Position numbers and translations under genes: made by a program. Below the pieces are notes generated by a model that ran no database searches, had not been told where the DNA came from, and saw only the letters and a list, made by a program, of their open reading frames with translations. From an uncultured Collinsella sp. (lineage in GTDB: Bacteria; Actinomycetota; Coriobacteriia; Coriobacteriales; Coriobacteriaceae), in contig USBX01000002.1 of assembly GCA_900552995.1 (NCBI GenBank), positions 1-31,687 on the forward strand: a stretch of 31,687 bases of DNA, given 5' to 3'. Below, one piece after another: positions 8,860 through 15,303 of this stretch. Each line of letters begins with the position of its first letter. Position 1 is the stretch's first letter.

Positions 8860-10005
8860 CTAAGCGGTGGGGAGTTCCGGCGTATTAGCCGGCTGTTGCG
8901 ACTTGAGGTGAGCGTTGCGCCAGATGATCTGGATAACGTAGCCGAGCATAAAGACAAAGGCTACGCCGCTGATGAAGTCACCTACGAGGGGAAGCCCCGT
9001 GAGGGCGCCTGCGATTACGCCGCCCACGGCTGCCATGGCGTAGCGGTTCTGGTTGTGTCCGACCATGCGGGCAATGGCGCAGCCCGCGAAGGCACTCGAC
9101 ACCAGCGCGATGCCAATAACACCGCACATGAGGGCTCCGGCAAGCGACAGACCAGCGATAGAGATAATTAGCAGTAGGACGGCGGGGACGATAGCAATCG
9201 TGCCCAGAAGACCGCTCACCCACAGGGGCATGGGGCGCTGGTGGAGCATGCCGGCGGCGCTGGCGGTTGCGCGCGGAAAGACGAGCTCGAGCAGTAGGGC
9301 GACAAAGCAAGTCGAGAGTGCCGCGGCGACGATACCGCCGATGACATCGTTAACGGTGGAAGTATCCTCGCTCTCGGTGCGGTCGATCTTGAGCGCGCCG
9401 ACCTCGGCTCCCGCGGCGCGCTCGGGGTCCTCGGAGACGTGCGCGTTCACGGTGCCGGTGATGTGGGCGTTCTTGCCCAGGATGAGCTTATCGGCCCAAA
9501 CCTCGACATCGCCCTCGACGGTGCCATCGATAGTCACCGTATCGCCCGCAAGCGCTGCCGACTTGGTAGAGCCGCGCAGGGCAACCGTCTCGCCTATCGC
9601 ATAGAAACAGTTGGCGGTGCTGTCGGAATTGAGCACGACATGCTGGCCGGCAACGGTCACGCTGCCATCAACCGTAGTCTTGGCAATGTCGATGGTGCGC
9701 GCCGCCAAGCGGACGGCGCCGCCCACCGTGCAGTCGCGGATGGAGAGGCTCTCGCCTGCTGCAATTATGTCGCGGCCGATGGACGCATCGTCCAAGTTGA
9801 GGGCCTGACCTGCCCAGTACAGGTCACCTTCGACGCCGGACGAATTGGCGTCATTGTCGGTCGCAAGTACGTTGCCTGCGGTGTCCGTGCCGGCAAGAGC
9901 CGTAGCGGGAAGTGCGGTGAGCGCCAGAGCGATGAGCGCGAATAGGATGGTGATGCGGCCCCACGCTTTACGGCGTTGGGTCGACGGGAATTGATTGTGG
10001 GGCAT
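8860..10005 (-). CDS. Bactofilin-like beta-helix protein with C-terminal membrane domain (381 aa)
   Basis: Start chosen at 10005 (ATG, MPHNQFPSTQ) with GAAGGA 6 bases upstream; the longer frame to 10053 has no ribosome site. Residues about 15-38 form a signal peptide (ALPATALAG). Residues about 55-190 carry short repeats alternating hydrophobic, Gly and Asp/Thr (for example DGTVEGDVEVWADKLILG), as in bactofilin/polymer-forming beta-helices. Residues about 205-365 hold four to five membrane segments. The beta-helix is therefore probably outside the cytoplasm, unlike classical cytoplasmic bactofilins. It is alone on its strand, with a terminator at 8748-8782. Function unknown; a surface or envelope scaffold is a reasonable guess. 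Confidence 0.8.
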   Translation of the reverse strand: MPHNQFPSTQRRKAWGRITILFALIALALTALPATALAGTDTAGNVLATDNDANSSGVEGDLYWAGQALNLDDASIGRDIIAAGESLSIRDCTVGGAVRLAARTIDIAKTTVDGSVTVAGQHVVLNSDSTANCFYAIGETVALRGSTKSAALAGDTVTIDGTVEGDVEVWADKLILGKNAHITGTVNAHVSEDPERAAGAEVGALKIDRTESEDTSTVNDVIGGIVAAALSTCFVALLLELVFPRATASAAGMLHQRPMPLWVSGLLGTIAIVPAVLLLIISIAGLSLAGALMCGVIGIALVSSAFAGCAIARMVGHNQNRYAMAAVGGVIAGALTGLPLVGDFISGVAFVFMLGYVIQIIWRNAHLKSQQPANTPELPTA

Positions 10006-10111
10006 AGTGAATCCTTCGTCAGATGCTCGATATGCACCTAACAGGGTACCCAACGCGTGGGCGCTCTAAAAGAACCTCTCGGTTGCATTTCGAAGGATGA
10101 GCCCGCGCAAT

Positions 10112-10801
10112 CTACTTTTTGTGGTGCAAAAAGCGCGCGATGTCCTCTTCGGTGGGGCTTTTGATGTCAAAACGCAGCGACAGCCAGCGCAGCCCCATGG
10201 TTACCGCAACGCATACGATCAACGCGGTGATGTTGCTGACGACACCGCTCATGACAAGGCATACATAGCTCGCCGAGCCGGCGATGGCTGCGATGGCATA
10301 GAAGTTGGTGCGCTGGAAAATGCCCGGTACCACGCCCATAAAACTGTCGCGCAGCATGCCGCCGCCCACCGCGGTGAAAAAGCCCATCATGATGCACACC
10401 GCCGGTGCAAAGCCGTAGACCAGCGCCTTGTCTGCTCCAGTGGCGGCGTAGATGCCGACCGAGATGATGTCGAGCAGGGGAATGAGTTTTTCGGGCTTGT
10501 CGACGATTGCCGGGAAAATATAGATGATGGCTGCCGTGGCAATGGAAAGCGGCAGCGCCATTGGCTGGTTGAGGATGTAGACGTTGCCCACCTGCAGCGT
10601 CATGTCGCGTAAAAGACCGCCGCCCAAGCCACAGACCACGGCGAGCGCAACTGCACCCACCAGGTCGAGTTTGTGCTCGCGCGCGACCAACACGCCCGAG
10701 ATTGAAGCCGCGACGACGGCGAACATTTCGAGCCAAAACGGGATGGCGACCATGGCATCCGTGGCGTGTGAGGTAACGGTCATAGCGGCGACGACGGGCA
10801 A
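10112..10801 (-). CDS. UPF0126 / TRIC-type membrane protein (YicG/YadS family)
   Basis: This is a seven-helix membrane protein of about 229 aa with the family's internal duplication. The two halves carry GLGGGLLRDM and AVGGGMLRDS, the glycine-rich RD motifs typical of UPF0126 (TRIC-like cation channels; some members are proposed glycine transporters). The frame is open to 10999, but the extra N-terminus is Pro/Arg-rich and not family-like. I prefer a TTG start at 10801, because AAAGGA lies 7 bases upstream. The ATG at 10783 is an alternative without a ribosome site. It appears monocistronic. Family is firm; substrate unknown. Confidence 0.88.
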   Translation of the reverse strand: MPVVAAMTVTSHATDAMVAIPFWLEMFAVVAASISGVLVAREHKLDLVGAVALAVVCGLGGGLLRDMTLQVGNVYILNQPMALPLSIATAAIIYIFPAIVDKPEKLIPLLDIISVGIYAATGADKALVYGFAPAVCIMMGFFTAVGGGMLRDSFMGVVPGIFQRTNFYAIAAIAGSASYVCLVMSGVVSNITALIVCVAVTMGLRWLSLRFDIKSPTEEDIARFLHHKK

Positions 10802-10978
10802 GATGGGGTCCTTTGGATTACGGATTTGGACAATGCCCGTACATAGTACATGTTCGGCGCCGATTGCGACCCTATTGCTCGGCAAACGGTCGGGACTGGA
10901 TGCGGGCGTAGGTTCCATGTTTGGGGATCTGGGTCGATGCTGAACGCGATGGGGGCGTGGTTGAATAGGAGGGATGTC

Positions 10979-11061
10979 TAAATTTTGAGCAGCGCTCAAA
11001 ATTTATCCGGTCGGCTTACGCCGACCGCGCTGCGCTAAAAACGCGCCACTGGCGCGTTTTC
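10979..11061. repeat. Three consecutive perfect hairpins
   Basis: Three palindromes sit back to back: a 12-bp stem TAAATTTTGAGC / GCTCAAAATTTA (about 10979-11005), an 8-bp stem CGGTCGGC / GCCGACCG (about 11009-11028), and a 10-bp stem AAAACGCGCC / GGCGCGTTTT (about 11038-11060). Apart from this element and the tRNA fragment at 11082-11106, I see nothing else in the roughly 370 bases between the UPF0126 gene and tRNA-Ser. The framing sequence resembles that of the element at 18772-18869. Confidence 0.75.
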
Positions 11062-11081
11062 TTTACGCTCCGCGCCCTGGC

Positions 11082-11106
11082 GGGTTCGAATCCCTCCTCC
11101 TCCGCC
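11082..11106 (+). other. tRNA-Ser 3'-end fragment (possible att-site remnant)
   Basis: These 25 bases repeat exactly, in inverted orientation, the T-arm and acceptor 3' strand of the neighbouring tRNA-Ser(CGA) (its 11172-11196). No acceptor 5' half, D-arm or anticodon arm precedes it, so it is not a functional tRNA. Such 3'-end copies are typical scars of integrases that target tRNA genes, but the inverted orientation is unusual for that. Confidence 0.75.
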
Positions 11107-11131
11107 GTATTTGCTTGTAAGGGACTCTAAA

Positions 11132-11158
11132 CAAAAAAGCCCCCGTTTTCGGGAGCTT
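11132..11158 (-). terminator. Terminator of the tRNA-Ser unit
   Basis: On the minus strand GCTCCCG / CGGGGGC form a stem closed by AAAA, followed by six T, 15 bases after the tRNA-Ser(CGA) 3' end. Confidence 0.85.
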
Positions 11159-11170
11159 TCTCAACCAAAA

Positions 11171-11261
11171 TGGCGGAGGAGGAGGGATTCGAACCCTCGT
11201 GACCTTATACAGGCCAAACGGTTTTCGAGACCGCCGCATTCAACCACTCTGCCACCCCTCC
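11171..11261 (-). tRNA. tRNA-Ser(CGA)
   Basis: A 91-base class II tRNA with encoded CCA (TGG at 11171-11173 on the plus strand). The acceptor stem is GGAGGGG / CTCCTCC with discriminator G73. The anticodon loop CTCGAAA reads CGA, a long variable arm is present, and the T-arm is GAGGG-TTCGAAT-CCCTC. It decodes UCG. Confidence 0.95.
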
Positions 11262-11270
11262 GCGTGGGGT

Positions 11271-11300
11271 AAAAACAAAGCAGGCTCGAAGGCCTGCTTT
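11271..11300 (-). terminator. Hairpin between the two tRNA-Ser genes
   Basis: AAAGCAGGC / GCCTGCTTT is a perfect 9-bp stem with a 6-base loop. On the minus strand it is followed by GTTTTT, so it can act as a terminator, possibly partial, after tRNA-Ser(GGA). I see no separate promoter for the CGA gene. Confidence 0.75.
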
Positions 11301-11309
11301 GGAATTAAC

Positions 11310-11400
11310 TGGCGGAGAGTCAGGGATTTGAACCCTGGAGACGCTTTTGACGCCTACACGATTTCCAATCGTGCTCCTTCGGCCACTCGGACAACTCTCC
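11310..11400 (-). tRNA. tRNA-Ser(GGA)
   Basis: A 91-base class II tRNA with encoded CCA. The acceptor stem is GGAGAGT / ACTCTCC with discriminator G. The anticodon stem CACGA / TCGTG closes the loop TTGGAAA (anticodon GGA), and the variable arm is long. It is the first gene of a minus-strand pair with tRNA-Ser(CGA) and has a clear promoter. Confidence 0.95.
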
Positions 11401-11416
11401 GTTAAATGCGAAAGTC

Positions 11417-11444
11417 AGTATACACGAGGAATCGCAAAGTGCAA
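11417..11444 (-). promoter_or_regulatory. Promoter of the tRNA-Ser pair
   Basis: On the minus strand TTGCAC (-35, 11439-11444) and TATACT (-10, 11417-11422) are 16 bases apart. The -10 lies 16 bases before the tRNA-Ser(GGA) 5' end, as expected for a stable-RNA promoter. Confidence 0.8.
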
Positions 11445-11850
11445 ACAGAAAAGTTGGCATTTTTTAAAACGCTTGGCCGTGCTTGGCGCTGCAGTGGGGC
11501 TTGAGGTGCCAAAAAACGGCTTCCGACCAGCGTGGTTGATCAACTCAATTGTTCAAAAAAGGGTATTCATAAGCGACTTGGCAATGAATTTAAAAATCTT
11601 TGGGTGGTGCTGTGGGCCACTGGTATGCATTTTGCGACCACAGCCTTGTGCCCGTTGACCTGCGGCTTGGCTCAGCTTGTCCCCACGGCACCGTATCTTG
11701 TCAACAGATCCGTCAAGCTTTTGGTCAGCATTTGGTTGGAATGCGCATGAAACGTCGTGTGAGTATGGGCATATGTGGAGGTCATGAGGTTGTAGCTGCA
11801 TATTCTTGCAGCCTAGGAGGTTGAAAGATATTATTACCAAGTCTTTTCCT
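11445..11850. other. Non-coding stretch upstream of rpsF
   Basis: About 400 bases separate the tRNA promoter from the rpsF leader hairpin. Short open frames in it (for example 11532-11750) lack ribosome sites and recognisable content. A weak 7-bp inverted repeat, GCTGTGG / CCACAGC, lies near 11610-11645. The rpsF promoter must be here, but I cannot place it with confidence. Confidence 0.5.
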
Positions 11851-11879
11851 GCTTCAGGCGCACCTTCACGACCTGAAGC
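11851..11879 (+). promoter_or_regulatory. Candidate S6:S18 autoregulatory leader hairpin
   Basis: GCTTCAGG (11851-11858) and CCTGAAGC (11872-11879) form an 8-bp stem enclosing CGCACCTTCACGA, 26 bases before the rpsF start. S6:S18-binding leaders are known upstream of rpsF in many bacteria, and the position fits. I cannot verify the consensus, so the assignment is inferred. Confidence 0.45.
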
Positions 11880-11905
11880 CACATTTGCCCAGAGGAGGTG
11901 ACAAT

Positions 11906-12199
11906 ATGAAGGCTTATGAACTGCTGTTCTTTGTTGACCCGTCGCTCGACCCCGAGACTCGTCTCGCTGTTATGAAGCGTATCGATACCACGATCGCTGA
12001 GGGCGCTGGCAAGGTCGACTCCGTTGACGAGTGGGGCAAGCGCAAGCTCGCCTACGAGATCAACGACCTCACCGATGGTGACTACACCCTCATCAACTTC
12101 CACGCAGATCCTACCCAGATCGCCGAGCTTGATCGCGTTCTGCGCATCACCGACGCTGTGGTCCGCCACATGATCGTCCGTCGCGACGACCAGGAGTAA
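11906..12199 (+). CDS. rpsF: 30S ribosomal protein bS6
   Basis: A 97-aa S6 protein, which binds 16S rRNA helix 22/23 with S18 in the platform of the 30S subunit. It opens MKAYELLFFVDPSLD and carries the family's KxxLAYEI strand (GKRKLAYEINDLTDG) and a C-terminal IVRRDDQE. GAGGAGG lies just before the ATG at 11906; the longer frame from 11885 begins before this site and is not the start. It is the first gene of rpsF-ssb-rpsR-rplI. Confidence 0.97.
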   Translation: MKAYELLFFVDPSLDPETRLAVMKRIDTTIAEGAGKVDSVDEWGKRKLAYEINDLTDGDYTLINFHADPTQIAELDRVLRITDAVVRHMIVRRDDQE

Positions 12200-12247
12200 G
12201 ACTGTCGTTTTGGACTGGGCTTGTGCCCCAAGAGGAAGTAGTGAGTT

Positions 12248-12700
12248 ATGAGCATCAATCGAGTGAACATCACCGGTAACCTCACCCGCGATCCCGAGCT
12301 GCGCGCCACCGCCGGCGGAACCCAGGTTCTGTCCTTTGGCGTCGCCGTGAACGATCGTCGCCGTAACGCGCAGACTGGCGAGTGGGAGGACTATCCCAAC
12401 TTTGTCGACTGCACTATGTTCGGCACCCGCGCCGAGGCCGTGAGCCGTTTCCTGGCAAAGGGAAACAAGGTCGCGATCGAGGGCAAGCTGCGCTACAGCT
12501 CTTGGGAGCGCGACGGCCAGCGCCGGAGCAAGCTTGAGGTCATCGTCGATGAGATCGAGTTTATGAGCTCCCGTGGTGGCCAGGGTGGCTACGATCAGGG
12601 TGGTTACGCCCCCGCAGCTCCCGCGCCCGCAGCACGTCCTGTCGCACCGGTGGCTACGCCGCCCGCGGTCGACGTCTACGATGAGGACATCCCGTTCTAA
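12248..12700 (+). CDS. ssb: Single-stranded DNA-binding protein
   Basis: A 150-aa SSB that coats single-stranded DNA in replication, repair and recombination. The N-terminal OB fold (about 1-106) begins MSINRVNITGNLTRDPELR, with conserved FGVAVNDRRRN and WEDYPNFVDC. A Gly/Gln/Ala/Pro linker follows, then the acidic tail DEDIPF, which recruits partner proteins. GAGGAAG precedes the ATG. It lies 48 bases after rpsF and upstream of rpsR, a classical order. Confidence 0.97.
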   Translation: MSINRVNITGNLTRDPELRATAGGTQVLSFGVAVNDRRRNAQTGEWEDYPNFVDCTMFGTRAEAVSRFLAKGNKVAIEGKLRYSSWERDGQRRSKLEVIVDEIEFMSSRGGQGGYDQGGYAPAAPAPAARPVAPVATPPAVDVYDEDIPF

Positions 12701-12727
12701 GGGTTGTTCACCTATTTTTGAGTGAGA

Positions 12728-12753
12728 GGCGGCTTCGGTTCGCCGAAGTTGCC
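12728..12753 (+). promoter_or_regulatory. UUCG-capped hairpin between ssb and rpsR
   Basis: GGCGGCTTCGG (12728-12738) pairs with CCGAAGTTGCC (12743-12753) with two G-U wobbles, closing a TTCG tetraloop. There is no T-run, so it is not a terminator. An RNA-processing, stability or ribosomal-protein binding role is possible. Confidence 0.6.
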
Positions 12754-12772
12754 AAATGAAAGGTATTTTGAC

Positions 12773-13039
12773 ATGGCTAATGATTTTTCTGCACGTCAGC
12801 CGCGTCGTAAGTACTGCCAGTTCTGCAAGGAGAACACTGAGTTCATCGACTATAAGGACACTCAGCTTCTCCGTAAGTACATGACCGACCGTGGCAAGAT
12901 CAAGCCCCGTCGCGTCACTGGCGCTTGCACGCAGCATCAGCATGACATCGCCAACGCCATCAAGCGCGCCCGCGAGATGGCTCTCCTGCCGTACACCGTC
13001 CCCGTGGTTTCCTCTCGTGGCAACCGCGACCGCGGCTAA
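12773..13039 (+). CDS. rpsR: 30S ribosomal protein bS18
   Basis: An 88-aa S18, the partner of S6 on the 30S platform. It begins MANDFSARQPRRKYCQFCKE. The CxxC (CQFC), a further Cys and nearby His (GACTQHQH) suggest the zinc-binding form of S18. The core YKDTQLLRKYMTDRGKI is typical. AAAGG precedes the ATG at 12773; the frame extends upstream to 12722 through the intergenic hairpin and is not coding there. The basic C-terminus (SSRGNRDRG) is normal for the family. Confidence 0.97.
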   Translation: MANDFSARQPRRKYCQFCKENTEFIDYKDTQLLRKYMTDRGKIKPRRVTGACTQHQHDIANAIKRAREMALLPYTVPVVSSRGNRDRG

Positions 13040-13054
13040 GAAGGGAGACGCATC

Positions 13055-13594
13055 ATGAAGGTTATTCTTCTCGATGAGATCAAGGGCAAGGGCGGCGAGG
13101 GTGACGTCGTAGAGGTCGCTCAGGGTTACGCTGAGAACTTCCTGTTCCCCAAGAAGCTCGCTGTTGCCGCCACCAAGGGCAACCTCAAGCAGCTTGACGA
13201 GCGTCGCAACAACATCGCCAAGCGCGAGGCCGTCCGTCTGGCTACCGCCAACGAGACCAAGGCTGCCTTCGAGGGCAAGACGGTCACCGTTGACGTCAAG
13301 GTCGGCGACGAGGGCATCCTCTTTGGCTCCGTTACCGCCGCTATGATCGCTGACGCCATCAAGGCTCAGCTCGGTATGGACATCGACCGCAAGCGCGTCG
13401 AGCTCGGTAAGCCCATCAAGGTTGCCGGTGCCCACACCGTTGCCATCTCGCTGTACCGCGAGATCAAGGCCGAGGTTGTCGTTCTCGTCGGCGTTACCGC
13501 CGAGGAGCTCGCTGCCGAGGCTGAGGTCGAGGAGGCCGCTGAGGTCGCCGAGGCCGAGACCGCCGAGGTCGAGACTGAGGCTGCTGCCGAGTAG
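13055..13594 (+). CDS. rplI: 50S ribosomal protein bL9 with acidic C-terminal extension
   Basis: L9 binds 23S rRNA near the L1 stalk. The N-terminal domain (MKVILLDEIKGKGGEGDVVE…GYAENFLFP), the connecting helix and the C-terminal domain (to about residue 148) are complete. About 30 further residues, almost only Ala, Glu, Val and Thr (…AEVEEAAEVAEAETAEVE…), follow, giving 179 aa against the usual 148-150. GGGAG precedes the ATG. It closes the operon and is followed by a strong terminator. Confidence 0.96.
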   Translation: MKVILLDEIKGKGGEGDVVEVAQGYAENFLFPKKLAVAATKGNLKQLDERRNNIAKREAVRLATANETKAAFEGKTVTVDVKVGDEGILFGSVTAAMIADAIKAQLGMDIDRKRVELGKPIKVAGAHTVAISLYREIKAEVVVLVGVTAEELAAEAEVEEAAEVAEAETAEVETEAAAE

Positions 13595-13627
13595 CATTTG
13601 CTGCAACGCAACAATCTTGTTCTAAGA

Positions 13628-13664
13628 AGGGCGCTCTGGGAAACCAGGGCGCCCTTTTATTTTC
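13628..13664 (+). terminator. Terminator of the rpsF-ssb-rpsR-rplI operon
   Basis: AGGGCGCTCTGG (13628-13639) pairs with CCAGGGCGCCCT (13644-13655) around GAAA with one G-U wobble, followed by TTTATTTT. Confidence 0.95.
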
Positions 13665-13776
13665 TACGCTCAGCGAGCGCCGTGGCAGGCGTTGCGGTGA
13701 AGTCCTAAATGCGGGACCGTTCATCCGTTTCGTCCGGTGATGATTGCCGGGGCGCGGCCCGTTTTGGGACTGTGAC

Positions 13777-13785
13777 TGATACTAT
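13777..13785 (+). promoter_or_regulatory. Candidate extended -10 promoter of dnaB
   Basis: TGATACTAT fits the extended -10 form TGnTANNNT and lies 33 bases before the dnaB ATG. There is no clear -35. Confidence 0.35.
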
Positions 13786-13818
13786 GAATGCTCGCAAGCG
13801 ATATGAATGAGGATGCTC

Positions 13819-15210
13819 ATGGCATATGACGATAGGGAGACCGGGTTGACGGTCGAGGACCGTGGTTCCAAGTTGGGTCTCCCCCAAAACCAAGATGCAG
13901 AGGCCAATGTACTGGCCGCCATGCTGCTATCGCCCGAGGTAGTCGAAGAGGCCCAGGTCGAGCTGCAGCCCGATGACTTCTACCGGCCCATTCATAAGAC
14001 CATCTATACCGCGATGGTCGATATGTACAACAGCCGCATTCCCATCGACTCCATCTCGCTGATCGATTACCTGCGAAGCATCAACAAGCTCGATGCCGTG
14101 GGCGGCGAAGCGTACATTTTGGAGTTGATGGGTCAGACCCTGTCGCTCGTCAACTGGCAGCACCATGCCGCTATCGTTCGCCGCGATTCGATGCTGCGTG
14201 AGCTGATCGGCGCCACCAACGAGATCAACGCGCTGGCATACAACGCCCCCACCGACACCAAAGAGGTCGTGGAGCTGGCCGAGAGCAAGTTGCTCAAGGT
14301 CACGGCGCGCGAGGTCAAGTCGAGCTACAAGACGCTGACCGAGTTTATGGTCGAGGCCTATAACGAGGCCGAGGAAGTGTGCCAGGCCGGCGGCCAGGCT
14401 GCGGGCGTGCCCACGGGCTTCCCGTCGCTCGACCGCATGCTCATGGGTTTTCGCGAGGGCCAGCTCATCATCATCGGCGCCCGCCCTGCTGTGGGTAAGA
14501 CGTCGTTCGCCCTGAACCTGGCGCTCAACGCCGCCGCCGCCGGTTATACCGTCGGCTTCTTCTCTCTGGAGATGTCGGGCAAGGAAATTGCCCAGCGTCT
14601 GATTTGCGCCTACGCCATGATTTCGATCAGTGACTTCCGCATGGGCCGCATTAGCCCCGAGCAGTGGGCAAATATCAACGAGGCCACGCAGACCTTGTCC
14701 AAGCTCGATATTCTGATTGACGATACGCCCGGCACCACAGTGACCGAGATTCGCGCCAAGAGCCGCCGCATGCTCCACAACAAGGAGAAGGCCATCATCA
14801 TCCTGGACTACCTGCAGCTGGTGAGTCCTCCGCCGGGACGCCGCTCCGAGAGCCGTACCGTCGAGGTCTCCGAGATGTCGCGTGGTCTGAAGATCATGGC
14901 CAAGGAGCTCAAGATCCCGCTCATCGCGCTGTCGCAGCTCTCGCGTCAGGTCGAATCCCGTACCGGCAAGCGCCCGCAGCTTTCCGACCTTCGTGAATCG
15001 GGCTCCATCGAGCAGGACGCCGATATCGTTATGTTCTTGGACCGCTCCGCCGACGAGGCCGAAGCCTCGCGCGACGATCGACCCGACGAGGGCGTTACGC
15101 GTATCGTCGTGGCCAAGAACCGTTCGGGCCCGATCGGCGACGTCGACCTGATGTTCCTGCCGGCATCCACTAAGTTCTATGAGCTTGATGGGGCACATGC
15201 CGAGGAGTAG
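13819..15210 (+). CDS. dnaB: Replicative DNA helicase DnaB
   Basis: A 463-aa hexameric fork helicase. The N-terminal helical domain (about 20-125; QNQDAEANVLAAMLLSPE) is followed by a linker and the RecA-like domain with Walker A GARPAVGKTS (about 220), Walker B IILDYLQL (about 327) and RQVESR, SDLRESGSIEQDAD and a C-terminal basic finger. I chose the ATG at 13819 (MAYDDRE) because GAGG lies 6 bases before it; the frame opens at 13807. No intein is present. It has its own likely promoter after the rplI terminator. Confidence 0.97.
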   Translation: MAYDDRETGLTVEDRGSKLGLPQNQDAEANVLAAMLLSPEVVEEAQVELQPDDFYRPIHKTIYTAMVDMYNSRIPIDSISLIDYLRSINKLDAVGGEAYILELMGQTLSLVNWQHHAAIVRRDSMLRELIGATNEINALAYNAPTDTKEVVELAESKLLKVTAREVKSSYKTLTEFMVEAYNEAEEVCQAGGQAAGVPTGFPSLDRMLMGFREGQLIIIGARPAVGKTSFALNLALNAAAAGYTVGFFSLEMSGKEIAQRLICAYAMISISDFRMGRISPEQWANINEATQTLSKLDILIDDTPGTTVTEIRAKSRRMLHNKEKAIIILDYLQLVSPPPGRRSESRTVEVSEMSRGLKIMAKELKIPLIALSQLSRQVESRTGKRPQLSDLRESGSIEQDADIVMFLDRSADEAEASRDDRPDEGVTRIVVAKNRSGPIGDVDLMFLPASTKFYELDGAHAEE

Positions 15211-15237
15211 GACAGGCGCCCGTTGCACGGGTATACT
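15209..15237 (+). promoter_or_regulatory. Promoter of purA
   Basis: AGGACA (15209-15214, 4 of 6) and TATACT (15232-15237) are 17 bases apart. The -35 overlaps the dnaB stop codon. CCCG-TTGCA-CGGG in the spacer forms a small hairpin. Confidence 0.6.
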
Positions 15238-15303
15238 GGGAATGTTTTGTGCTTCTGCGTGCCGGCGTGGCGCGTAGACAGTCCATGAATGTAAGGAGTA
15301 AAC

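Noticed and set aside
11060..11107. A third tRNA-Ser gene on the plus strand
   Set aside because: Only the T-arm and acceptor 3' strand are present; the D-arm, anticodon arm and acceptor 5' strand are missing.
11532..11750. 72-codon frame upstream of rpsF
   Set aside because: No ribosome site, no family pattern, and it overlaps other equally weak frames; treated as non-coding leader.
11834..13606. 590-codon minus-strand frame across rpsF-ssb-rpsR-rplI
   Set aside because: It covers four certain ribosomal and replication genes on the other strand and has antisense composition only.
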